64,000 nucleotides of DNA from Antedon bifida (lineage: Eukaryota > Echinodermata > Crinoidea > Comatulida > Antedonidae): positions 26,343,401-26,407,400 of the forward strand of contig OY727097.1 of assembly GCA_963402885.1 (NCBI GenBank), in the 5' to 3' direction. Of this stretch, positions 12,301 through 22,300 are shown one piece after another. Under the pieces are notes generated by a model that did no database searches, was not told the DNA's origin, and saw only the letters and a list, made by a program, of their open reading frames with translations. The position numbers were made by a program, and so were the translations under genes. Positions within the stretch are counted from its first letter, which is position 1; the number at the start of each line of letters is the position of its first letter.

Positions 12301-13086
12301 TTATGTTTGAAACAGATTGTGCTAACCAAGAAGACAACTCAAACCAGACGCAAGGTGTGTAACAACTTTTCTTTATTTCTGGTTGGTATTGAGTTGATTT
12401 TCCTCAAAAAGCTGGCACGTTGTTGAGGAAACACATACATATAAATATGTCCTTTTATTTTTTCCAGGTTATGTAATATGTTTTGTAATTGGCTCAATAA
12501 TTTCGTCAGTTATCACAGTTGCTATCACCTTGATATTTCAACGGTAAAGTAATGTTTCTATGGGTAAAAAGAAATTAAATTTTGACTAACACAGTTACTA
12601 TTAAAGTTCTTCTAACAAAATAAAAGTAGTTATCGTTGCAATAAATCAATGGAATTTGCAAGTGAAATTAGAAAATGTAGGTAGGATTTGTTTAGTTAAT
12701 TCTTTTACCGTACCGACACAGAATTCTATTCCATTTTTCCATAATAGATCATTATTTTTATGAAAATATTGCTGACAAATCCCACAATGATACTTGATCC
12801 TTTACCTTCGTTGATCGATGAAATATAACACAACTATTAAAACTTTACTAATTTTAGATTTCGTCGTAAACATTCAGAAAAGGAAGTTGGTAAATCTACT
12901 CAATCCTCTACTCAACACTATGTATGCACAATAGATACGGATTATCAAACTTTGTCGAAAAAATGTGAAGAAAGTGCATACGACGATATTAAGCCTACTG
13001 TTGCTACTTCTTCTACTGAACCCGTTTATGCAAACACTAAACCGCCTGTCGCGGAACATGTTTATGGTCACACGATTGAAAAATGA
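6375..13086 (+). CDS. R2: complete Tie-like-ectodomain receptor with ITIM-like tail
   Basis: Thirteen exons give about 841 aa: 6375-6444, 7197-7580, 8034-8282, 8974-9108, 9239-9379, 9917-10102, 10432-10572, 10789-11097, 11449-11516, 11695-11935, 12058-12354, 12468-12543, 12858-13086. Every border is AG/GT and phases are consistent. Residues: signal 1-23; N-domain 24-151; Ig 152-234 (lone Cys in DGVYECYTG); EGF1 235-279 ([20 protein letters not shown]); EGF2 280-326; EGF3 327-388; EGF4 389-435; three FN3 436-740; TM 741-765; tail 766-841. Tail motifs: TDYQTL (ITSM-like), SAYDDI (ITIM consensus), PVYANT (YxN) and HVYGHT. The start was placed at the ATG aligned with that of the other copies; an in-frame ATG lies 6 nt upstream. 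AATAAA is at 13308. The Ig-EGF1-EGF2 order and spacing resemble vertebrate Tie2, but there is no kinase. I infer an inhibitory or adaptor-type surface receptor. Confidence 0.88.
8457..8760 (+). mobile_element. MITE-like interspersed repeat in R2 Ig-EGF1 intron
   Basis: The segment begins TTAAAGAAGTATTGTACCCC and shares words with 33385-33800 and, in reverse complement, 35840-36060: AAAACATGAAAATGAA, a TTTGAATA..TTTTGTGGTTTTAATGAAGTT block and a GGTAAATAATT...TCGATCC...GTCAAAGTGAATAACTAT block. TTAA at the left edge suggests a TTAA-targeting (piggyBac-like) non-autonomous element. No coding capacity. Confidence 0.5.
9680..9880 (+). repeat. decayed 16-bp minisatellite in R2 EGF2-EGF3 intron
   Basis: About a dozen diverged units of the form AGAATGTCAGAATGAA / AGATTGTCAGAGTGAA, the same 16-bp period and core (ATGxCAGAGTGAA) as the array at 5054-5657. 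It sits in the homologous intron, just before the EGF3 exon. Confidence 0.8.
10325..10350. repeat. short perfect hairpin in R2 EGF3-EGF4 intron
   Basis: ATCGCTATTTT and its reverse complement AAAATAGCGAT are separated by a few bases. It has no obvious role and may be a remnant of a small palindromic repeat. Confidence 0.5.
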
Positions 13087-14509
13087 AGACAACCGATTCC
13101 TACTAGACCCAAAGAAAAAATCATAGTACCAAAGAAAAATATATGAAGTCGATAGTTATAACTAGTATATAGTAAGAAATTATGAAGTTTGACAAAAAAA
13201 AACAAAAACGAGCAAAACGAAAAGAATATCTTTTTTAAATATATATTTGTAAATCTGTAAAACTGGTGGTTGTCAAAGAACGCGCATTCTAAAAAAATGG
13301 TATTTTTAATAAAGCAACAAATTGTATAGAGTATAGAATATGAATAATTTAGGTAACTGAAAACATAATTAAGCCTTTTAACAAAATATAATGTTTAGTT
13401 TGTAGGCAATTAATGGGGAATTTTAATCCAAACCGCCTTAGGCCCTATCTCCACATCTTCGAAAACCGAAATCTTCTTATTCAACATAATAAAATAATAA
13501 AACATTATTTTGTCGAACTTCTAACTAACCACAAGTTTATAATACACAGTAAACCGACGATAACCTTTTTCCTGTAAGTTGTTTATCCTTCATACCATGA
13601 CACTTAAGCCGAAAAAGCTCCTGAAAATCTTTGAATGATGCTTGAAAAATGTATATGCAGTATAATTATATTTCCAATAATGTTGTAGTTTGACCATTTT
13701 TAGTATTAGAGTAACATTATATGTTGACATAGTAATAGTTGGTATATCCAATCAGGAGCCTACATTTGTAGCTTGATGAGAGCACGTATCTACTTTATTT
13801 TGTCAAAAGCCATGTCATGTCACAAAAAACTATGCATAAACACAAAGAAGTTCCTTTCGGCACTTTCTTTTGAAATGATTATATATCCTTACACGATATG
13901 CTTACGTGATTGTGATAAACAAATCTTTAATTATAGTTTGAGTGTATATTATTGTTGGAATTTTGTTTGCTTTGTGATGTCCGGTTATTGGTAATCTGTT
14001 CATCAAAATACACTTATCAACAATCTTAGTGTCTGAACTGATTTGATTTTGCTATAAATTTGCTATAAATGAAAAAAAAAACAAAAGGATTGATTGAAGC
14101 CCTCTACAGTATAATAATCGTTTATTTCATTTCTCTTTTTACTTATTTCATTAGACATATCTGATAATAATAATATTATATTCTTTGAAAGTTTGTATGG
14201 CGAAATCTACGGGACGCAGTTCGGGGAATTTCTAGTTTTGTCGATATAATACAATTATGTGACAATTCTGTGCAGACATTATTAACTTTCCTTATACATA
14301 ACGCACATAGTTATGTCATGTAGTACATAATTAATTCTGTTTAATTAGAATAATAATTCTGTCCATACAAAATTAAATATATTCTTTGAAAAGGACATAA
14401 TTGATTATCTCGTGTCAACAAAAGGAATTATATGTCGACAGAATGGAGACAGAATTAATTTTATGTCAAGAAAACTATTTCTAGACGTAGTCAATTATAT
14501 TTCGACAAT
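13087..14509. other. intergenic region between R2 and repeat-rich block
   Basis: It holds the R2 3' UTR. In the first 50 bases the frame after the stop still reads RPKEKIIVPKK, a vestige of a longer ancestral tail. The rest is AT-rich with no supported gene. A 73-codon open frame at 13773-13994 has no recognisable features. Confidence 0.4.
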
Positions 14510-15056
14510 TCTTAACGATATATTGTCCCTTTGACTAATTCCAAAAAAATTAAATTTCGAAAAAAGTGGGTCATTTTGAAGTATCAAAATAGTTATTAAC
14601 TTTCACCAAAAATTAGTCGAAAAAAAAAAATTTAACTGAAATACAGACGTTTTTTTTGTTCAAAAAATAACTTTGACTTCCAGTCAAAGTTTTCAATCAA
14701 AACATATCTCATAATGCAACGCGCTTGTTTGGCTACTCTGTATGCATAATCATAAAACTTCTTCGCGATCTGTGTGAAAACACCTTCTCAACCGTAACGA
14801 GTTTTAAATAATCCTAATTAGCATCATGCATAATGCATACTCGTGGTTTGAAATCTTTGTTTACTTTCGCTCATGACGATTTTCCAGACGAAATGTAATC
14901 AAATTAATTTACCTGTTAATTACGTAAACTTGTTGTTTTTGGCTCGAATTTTCGACTTAAAGTGAATAACTTTAATATTACTTTAATATGGCCAATTTAA
15001 ATTTAGAATATTTTGACCTTCATTTTTTGTGTTTCAAGGGACAATACATCTTGAAC
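14510..15056. mobile_element. MITE with inverted ends (ATATTGTCCCTT / AAGGGACAATAC)
   Basis: The left end (TTAACGATATATTGTCCCTTTG) and the right end (CAAGGGACAATACATCTTG) are near-perfect inverted repeats about 540 bp apart, with no coding sequence between. The left terminus matches the left ends of the repeats at 8457 and 33385, which are also preceded by TTAA. This fits a piggyBac-like non-autonomous family, but the right-hand TTAA is not clean. Confidence 0.5.
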
Positions 15057-15246
15057 AAGGGGCGGATTGCAATAAAGGTCTTAACCGCGGTCTTAGACTT
15101 AAGCCTAGGCTTTATACCGCCCTCAATGGAGGTCTTAGAATAAAGCCTCTTGCAATATAAAGTCTAAGCCTACGAGAGGACGTTTCGCGGTCTTAGATTC
15201 TAAGCCTCCTCGTAGCAGGCTTAGAATTCGTCGCGAAGACAAAAAA

Positions 15247-16580
15247 ATGGCGAACTTTATCGCGGTGCAAGGCTATCGAGAGAGAATAGGTCGTATTTTT
15301 CGCGATAGATTGCATCCGCTTGATATATATGATGACAACGAATTAAATAGAAAATTTCGGTTCCACCGGCAAACTATAATGACGCTTAGCGATAATCTAG
15401 CAATTGATTTGAATGTTACAAATAGGAATAATGCAGTGCCACCGGTCCTCCAAGTGTGCACATTTCCGGCGATCTTTCTGGTAAGTATTAATATTAATAA
15501 TTAGTACAACTACAATAATAATATTGTTTAGTTTTTAGTGATATTAAATGAAGGTATAAAATTAGTAAATACTTAGTCTAATTAAGTAAAATAAATTATA
15601 ATTATTTATACCTAGGCCTAGACTATGACTATCGCGCCGGCGCTAGTTTACTCTCGCACCTTTACCCGTTTAAAAACATTCACCCGCTGCACAGCGGCGG
15701 TATGGTGATTGAGCGGAGTCAACAAGCCAATTAGTAAGCTTGTACTAGTAAATAGGCTGCTTTTTTTTTTGTATCTTTTAGTTTAGTTTTTAATAAAAAT
15801 AAAATTATGGTAAAAATATCTATAATTTTAATATATAAATTAAGTTACATTTTTCTTATAAATTTATAAAATTAAATTTATACATATTCTCTATTATCAA
15901 TTGTTATTTAATACTTTAGGTTAATTCAAGATTATAATATGTTGTATTCCTTTGTTTGTAGGAATTCATGAATCGACAGCTTGCCGAATTGTAAGGCAAG
16001 TTTCACTGGCCTTACAGAGACATATGAATGAGTATGTGTTTTTCCCGATGGATGCAGCAAGCATTAGGTTAACAAAAATTAAATTTCATGACATATCTGG
16101 TTTCCCTAATGTCATTGGAGCGGTTGATGGCACTTATGTCCGGATACAAGCTCCAACAGTTGACGAATTTGTTTATGTGAACAGAAAAGAAGGATATCAT
16201 AGCCTGAAGTCGTCTGTGACGCAAACATGCGGTTCACAAATTGTGTAGTGCGTTGGCCCGGTTCAACGCATGATTCCAGAATTTTCAGAGAGAGTGGTCC
16301 TGGCGTAGCCTTTGAAAATGGTGAAATGCCAGAAGGATATTTGTTGGGGGATTCTGGGTATGCTTTACGGCCATTTCTGTTTACACCCTTTATAAATCCA
16401 ATTACTCACGAAGAACGAAGGTATAACAATGTACATTCCATAACAAGAAGTATTGTCGAGAGGACAATAGGTGCTTGGAAAAGGCGAAGAAAACCGTATG
16501 CAGCCTCACAGAACCTGCGCTGTGGTAGCAGCAACAATGGTCCTTCGTAATATGGCCAAAGAATATATATCACAAGAATG
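15247..16580 (+). pseudogene. degenerate PIF/Harbinger (HARBI1-like) transposase
   Basis: The N-terminal part at 15247-15504 (YRERIGRIFRDRLHPLDIYDD, helix-rich) resembles the start of HARBI1-type proteins. The DDE nuclease region at 15961-16580 shows GIHESTACRIVRQV, FPNVIGAVDGTYVRI (first D), VVRWPGSTHDSRIF (D motif), LLGDSGYALRPF (second catalytic D) and the E in SIVERTIGAWKRR. The frame breaks near 16225 (a few bases missing before the DANMRFTN segment) and near 16500; the final CAVVAATMVLRNMAKEY is in another frame. The 15480-15960 gap could be an intron (GTAAGT at 15481, TAG at 15959-15961) or an insertion. Shifts and the missing middle indicate a dead element. It lies between R2 and R3 and is unrelated to the receptors. 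Confidence 0.85.
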
Positions 16581-17395
16581 AGTATTCCGCGATTTTTGCA
16601 TGAGAAATTTGTAACAGAGAGCTCCAGAGAGTAATGCCCGCCCTCATAAGGGCGGATGTATACATACTAAATAAGACTTGATTTAATAGATATTATACAT
16701 GTCACATTAAATAGAATTATGATAATATATTTTGCAATTGTAAACCATTTTATAATACATATTTATTAACAAACTAGTGTACATTCACTTTTACAGACAA
16801 TTATTTACTAACATGCTAAGTTAGTTCACAAAAAAGGCCTAACACAGCAACACCAAAAATCAACGAATCGTTACTCAGCACGGCCTATTCTTTACCATTG
16901 CCGTGTACTACTCTACGCCCGGTAAATTAAGTATTGTTTTTATGATATAAATTAGTATAAAATACATGTTATTAATAGGACAAAATGTTAAATGTCATTA
17001 ACATTTATTTGTTTTACCAGAAACAAGTTAAATATAGGAATATTATTAAACTATCCTTCGTGAAAACGCGTAAACACCAACACGCCCGGTCACGCTATCG
17101 TAGCGCCCGGTTGATAAAGCAAACTGTTTATACGACAGTTTTTACTAAATAAATTGCATAAAAGGAACAATTAAATATCCAAATAGTATTTAACATGATG
17201 TTGGCATGTAGTTGATAACATTTTTTATCATGAAAATACTACCGGTGGTCCAGCCTTTGATTAGTGAAACCGTCACAAAAAGTTGTATACATCCCAGATA
17301 CATCCACACTTATGGCGGCGCCCTACCACATGGACAATATTACTGTTACAGGGAAAATCGCGGATTACTCATTCTTGTGATATATATTCTTTGAT

Positions 17396-17539
17396 ATGGC
17401 TCGTAATTTGTGTTTACCAGAAATTGAAAATGATGAGGATATTGATATAGGGAATGCAGGGCAGCGCAATGAACACATTGAAGACAACAACAATGGACGT
17501 GCAATCAAGCAGATGGTTGCAAATGCAATCGCTAATTAA
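17396..17539 (+). pseudogene. second Harbinger C-terminal fragment
   Basis: A 47-codon frame starting at an ATG (MARNLCLPEIENDEDID ... IKQMVANAIAN, TAA stop) resembles the acidic C-terminal end of Harbinger transposases, where an LHNMAR-like helix precedes an acidic stretch. It overlaps in content with the end of the 15247-16580 copy, so it is probably the tail of another insertion or an alternative 3' end. The 16581-17395 interval otherwise shows no supported gene. Confidence 0.45.
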
Positions 17540-17661
17540 ATTTTGTTATGTAAAAAACTGTTAAAGGTTTATTAGATTAAATTTTTATTTAAAATAATTA
17601 TGGCGCTGTCATAACAGCATCATCATTGTACATAATACAGGTATTAGATATTAAATATTCT

Positions 17662-17890
17662 TAAATTATTTGTAAACACCCATAAAAAATTAATGAATTA
17701 TTCATTAAATACAGTATATTTAAATTGTATATAAATTGTAATTTATATATAATATAATTATTATATATAAATTACAATATTAAAGATTTTTAAATTATTT
17801 GTAAACATCAATTGAATGTTAATGAATTATTCATTAAATACAGTATATTTAAATTGTATATACATTGTAATTTATATATAATATATAACT
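17662..17890. repeat. two-copy tandem duplication, period 129 bp
   Basis: TAAATTATTTGTAAACA ... TTAATGAATTATTCATTAAATACAGTATATTTAAATTGTA is repeated at 17662 and 17791 with few changes. The first copy ends in an AT-rich palindrome (TTGTAATTTATATATAA / TTATATATAAATTACAA). Confidence 0.85.
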
Positions 17891-18299
17891 AATAATTTAT
17901 ATATTTATATTATATAACTGTATTATATGCAGTACAGTAGTACTACTATTCTAATAATACTACTAGCTAGCTAGGCCTAGATAGAGAGGAGCCTAGGCCT
18001 AGAGTAAAGTAGTAGCAATAAACAATATAAAACTTACTAATTAGGCCTATATGTAATTAATATTCAGCCGTCAGTGGTATAAAAATGTGTTTCGATTTTG
18101 TTCTAATATTTCGTTTACATACACCTCCTTAAAATCCACACGTGCAATGTACACGGTTGCGAGGTCTCATAAATATTCATAAATCATCCCTTTTTTGTTG
18201 TAAATGGCGTGTTATTGGTTGTTAGAAAAGTCATTTAATGATTGATAGCGCTTTCTCGTGCGAGTTTACCCACGTGTTATTTGAGCGGGGTTGGTGAAA

Positions 18300-18497
18300 T
18301 CTGTCCACAATAGGTTACTTTTCTGTCCATAATAGGTTACTTTCTGTCCACAATAGGGACTAGAGGGCGCTGTTGTTTGTCCATAATAGGTGACTTTCAT
18401 AATTGGCTGTCCAAAATAGGTGACTTTTTGTCCACAATAGGGGATTTTATTGGAGTAGTGCGCCATCCATTATGTTGTCCATAATAGGTGATTTTTG
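18300..18497 (+). repeat. degenerate 20-22 bp minisatellite (GTCCAYAATAGG)
   Basis: At least seven units of (T)CTGTCCATAATAGGTGACTTT with spacer variation. The core recurs singly near 20604 (GGTCCATAATAGGTGG). The minus-strand open frame through it (YCGQKVTYFGQ-type repeats) is a by-product of the array. No other feature is seen in 17891-18299. Confidence 0.8.
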
Positions 18498-19215
18498 TAA
18501 TGTGTAACTTGTGTAGGAAACTCCATAGCATAGTAGACTAGTAATTAAGTAGCCTGGCCCTAGTATAGGCTAGATAGTGGCCAACCAAGTACTAACTAAA
18601 CTAGGCCCTAGGCCTATATCCTAGGCCTCCAAGTCTGAGTTAATAGTAGGAAAGTTGTATCGTAAATAATAATTTGCTTTCTGGGAAGAATTATGAATTG
18701 CCTTTTGAATTCCAACAAAACCAAAAAAACTATAGTAACCCTTCAACACCTTAAATCCTAATAAAAGTTTAAATGTAATTCAAACAAGTCTTCAATAGAG
18801 TCTTCAAATAGGTTTTGAGAGAAAAAATCCTATTAAAGTGTGATTTTCCGGTTTTTTTTAATTGTTGAAATAAAGTGATCAATCAACCAATAGGTAATAT
18901 TTCTAGCAAACATTATTTAGGATCCCATTATTTAATTGATAATCATTTTAAATATAAACATAACCAAATAGGCCTATACATACTTTGGGCAGCGACAACT
19001 GGTGAAATTACTGACGCAGGCGCAGTGTCGTCAGTGGGCGGGGCTATCACTGTCAATCACTCGTTGTCTGAGCTCCCGTCGTGTTTCGTAAACTCTCTAT
19101 TGTCTCTTTGTTGCCAACACAACAATAGGCGTCATGAATTGACAACGAAGGAAGTATGCTGCAATATTATTGACTTGACTTATGTTACAGTTGCTATTAG
19201 GCCTATATTTCTTCG
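18498..19215. other. intergenic region upstream of R3
   Basis: Nothing coding is supported; a 126-codon open frame at 18875-19255 is composed of repeat-like and upstream sequence. A GC-richer stretch near 19000-19085 (GGCGGGGC box) lies 240-320 bp before the R3 start and could be promoter-related. From about 19130 the sequence aligns with the upstream regions of R5 and R6. Confidence 0.35.
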
Positions 19216-19231
19216 CATTAAGACGTATAAC
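19216..19231 (+). promoter_or_regulatory. conserved CATTAAGACGTATAAC element upstream of R3
   Basis: The same block occurs upstream of R5 (42414-42429) and R6 (54775-54792, where it reads GTATATAACC). A second shared block, ATTCTGGAGAATACA, precedes the ATG in R3 and R6 and is recognisable in R4. Conservation in non-coding DNA and the TATAAC/TATATAA core suggest a core promoter or 5' UTR. Confidence 0.4.
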
Positions 19232-19324
19232 ATCATTAACACCAAGTCTACATGAGGCGCATGTTACTAAGCACTAACTGATTCTGGAGAATACACAAGT
19301 GAACATTTGTGAACTTTAGTGAAG

Positions 19325-22300
19325 ATGTTTGCTAAACGTTTTCCAAGCTGTATTCGCCTGGTCATAGGCCTAGCTTTCTCTTTGACGTTTCAATCCGGGT
19401 CATCAGGTATGCTACACAGGCTTAAACAGTGTAGAATTATTATTTTAAAATATTTTTTTTGCGCCTTATTACTTTTTTTGTTTTTGTGTAGGAAGTCGAT
19501 TTTTATTTTTAATATTTATAAAATGCCAGATTATAATTAAATTAAAATATATATTATTTAAATTAAATCAACTTTGATATCCGGAAAGCAAATGTTTTCT
19601 CGAAAAATTTCCTATATATTACCCACCGTTCACTTACTTGATTAACGTATAATATTAAAAGTAAAGTGACTAAAATATTAAGTAATTAAAATATTATTAT
19701 TTTTTAGATCCATTAAATATAGTCGTTTTTTCTGGCTCACCACTGACATCATCTAGTACTGATAATTACTTTCAAGGATACGTACTTCAAAACGACAAAG
19801 ACATTCGAGATTTGTCAGTTGGAATATTATACAAGAATATTGATGGGAAAGATAACGTCACTTGGGATGATACTGGCTATGTAAGTGGTGGTAGCTCAAG
19901 AGATATGCCAGACGGTAAAATATTTAACACAAGTAGCAACATTGTATATCGAGTACACACCGATTTCACGTTCCTAGGTGTTAGTAACTTACAACCCCAG
20001 ACTGATAGAGTTGGTGTATTTTCATTTAAAGCAAAAAGAAGGGAAGTAGTCACAAATTCAGCAATTGTATTGGTCTCCGAATCTGGTGAGTAACGCCATA
20101 AAATACACTAGTAATTAACTACGCTCGCGCTAAGGTCAAATTTTCGTTCGCAAAAATGGCGAAAGGTTTTGAAAAACATTAGCCAAATTGAAAATCCTTT
20201 AGCCAAATTTAAAAAAACATAAAAATTCGCAAAAATGTTTATTAAATAAATAATGCATGTATTTGTTTGTTATTTTACTTCTTTTACATTTATATTATTA
20301 TTAGGTATCCCAATGAAGCTGATTTTCGTTACCGCGATTTTAACACGTTCGTGAAATTTCAAAAAGTGACGTGTCTTTGAAGTTAAAAATATACTATTTC
20401 TTATGTACCCATGAGAATAAAAATTATATGCCTGGAAAGATCTTGTTTAAGGGATTATTTTTATATATTTTTAATCTATGTTTATTAAATATTTTAATAG
20501 AAAACGCGAGTTAAAAATGAGGTACAAAAGCCGGCGAGCCGAAATCCGCGCGCTAAAAATAACTTTGGAAAACACCTACCCATTTTCGCACCCGATCGCA
20601 CGAGGTCCATAATAGGTGGTGGAGTAATTTTTGTTGCATGTTATCAGGCTTTAAATACTCTTTATTTTGATACGTAAATCGGTTATTATTATTATGTACA
20701 TCCGCCTCATATGTCAATTTTAACGATAAAAATTGAATTTTTGAGTCTTTCTCATTATCAAAATCTGGCTAATTTAGTATTGAATTAAAGCTAATTTATA
20801 TTTCTGTTTGATAAACCACATCGTTTTATTTAACTTTGCGTGGACCTCGTGCGAAGAAGCCAACAAGACCAACCACTGAAAAAAATAATCCCTACCATAA
20901 ATATCAGTGTTTACCATTTTCCTTACGGGGGATTCAGTTCTCCGCTTATTACTAAATTACTGTCGCCCAGGCAATGTGCATGGTATGCATGTATTAGCGC
21001 GTTAATTAATGATTGGATAACCCCCGCAGTGGACTGTTCCATTTTCTGAACTAGTCTTCGCCGCACACGAGGCATGTCGATAAATGTCGCCTCTCATCAT
21101 GGAATATTTGCTTCGAAACGTCAATTTTACCGATTTATTAAATATTTAATAAGTGGAATATTTATCAATCTATTATATAAAACAAGTACGTTAGGAACAA
21201 ATGTACCGCAGAAATTTAAGAAGCGCCAGTCTAGCGCCCCCTATCTGGGTTGACTCATATATCATGGCCGCTGGTTGTTATGTTATTGTGATATTTGGTT
21301 TTGACGAATAAAGATCTTATCCTACTTGAGTCTTACGTGTCCGGTCGTCTTTATTGTGGTGTGCCTTTTGCCATACTGGCGTGGTGGCAGCTATACGATT
21401 ACGAGCCCGCCCACCATTATTCGACTAGTACTGGTGTAGTAGCCTACCCAATCTAGTAGGCCTAGCCCAACAAATCGAGCTAGCATATCATCACATACTC
21501 TACGCTTTCACAGGCGCCGATCGGCTGTTGCTTCACAGTTCACACGTGCAACTGACAACACCTAGACTTCTGTATATATTTCTTACCATGGCCGGTACTA
21601 GAGCACCCAAGCAATGGTGCTTAACCAAGAATGAAACTATAAATACCGTTCGAAAACTGGAAGCAAAACCTTATCTACACACTCTCACTTGATGCAAATT
21701 TTGCCCCATTTCTCCTAGATGGTTCTGTTTGGCGTCCCAAAACCAGGGCATCCCCCCTTCGCGGCTTAACTGACGACAATGAGGAGGTACCTGTTGCACG
21801 TCGTCATACCGCCCAACAAAAACTATCCTTGAACTCATGCTCGGTCAGATCGCTAATTTTTGCCCTATAATTTCCCGGAATACCATTGTTAAAAGCTCCT
21901 CCTCACTTTCACAAATTTGGCAAACTATCCGACTGCATTATGGATTCCAGTCAATCGGCGCCCATTTTATTGATTTTGCTGATATACATTTACAAGATAA
22001 TGAAAGGCCGGAAGATCTCTATCAGCGCTTAGTTGCTTTCGTCCATGATAATTTACTACGTCAAGACGGGGGCATTTCCCACCATGATGCCCAAATACAG
22101 GAGGACGAAGAACTTTCACCCTCATTGGAAAATTTGGTAGTTCTTACTTGGCTCTCTCTCATCCACAAAGGCCTTCCTAAGTTAGTTAAGCAAAGGTATG
22201 GTACTGAGCTCCGCACTCGAACTCTAGCGTCAGTGAAACCGGAGATTTCTCAGGCTTTAGACTCTCTCTTAGAAGAGTTACGAACTGCGGATGATGCGCG

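Noticed and set aside
15247-16580. Domesticated HARBI1 host gene
   Set aside because: Frame breaks in the DDE region and a duplicated C-terminal fragment nearby indicate a dead transposon rather than a conserved host gene.
18875-19255. 126-codon open frame upstream of R3
   Set aside because: It has no recognisable domain, its composition is like spacer, and its end overlaps the conserved promoter-proximal block.
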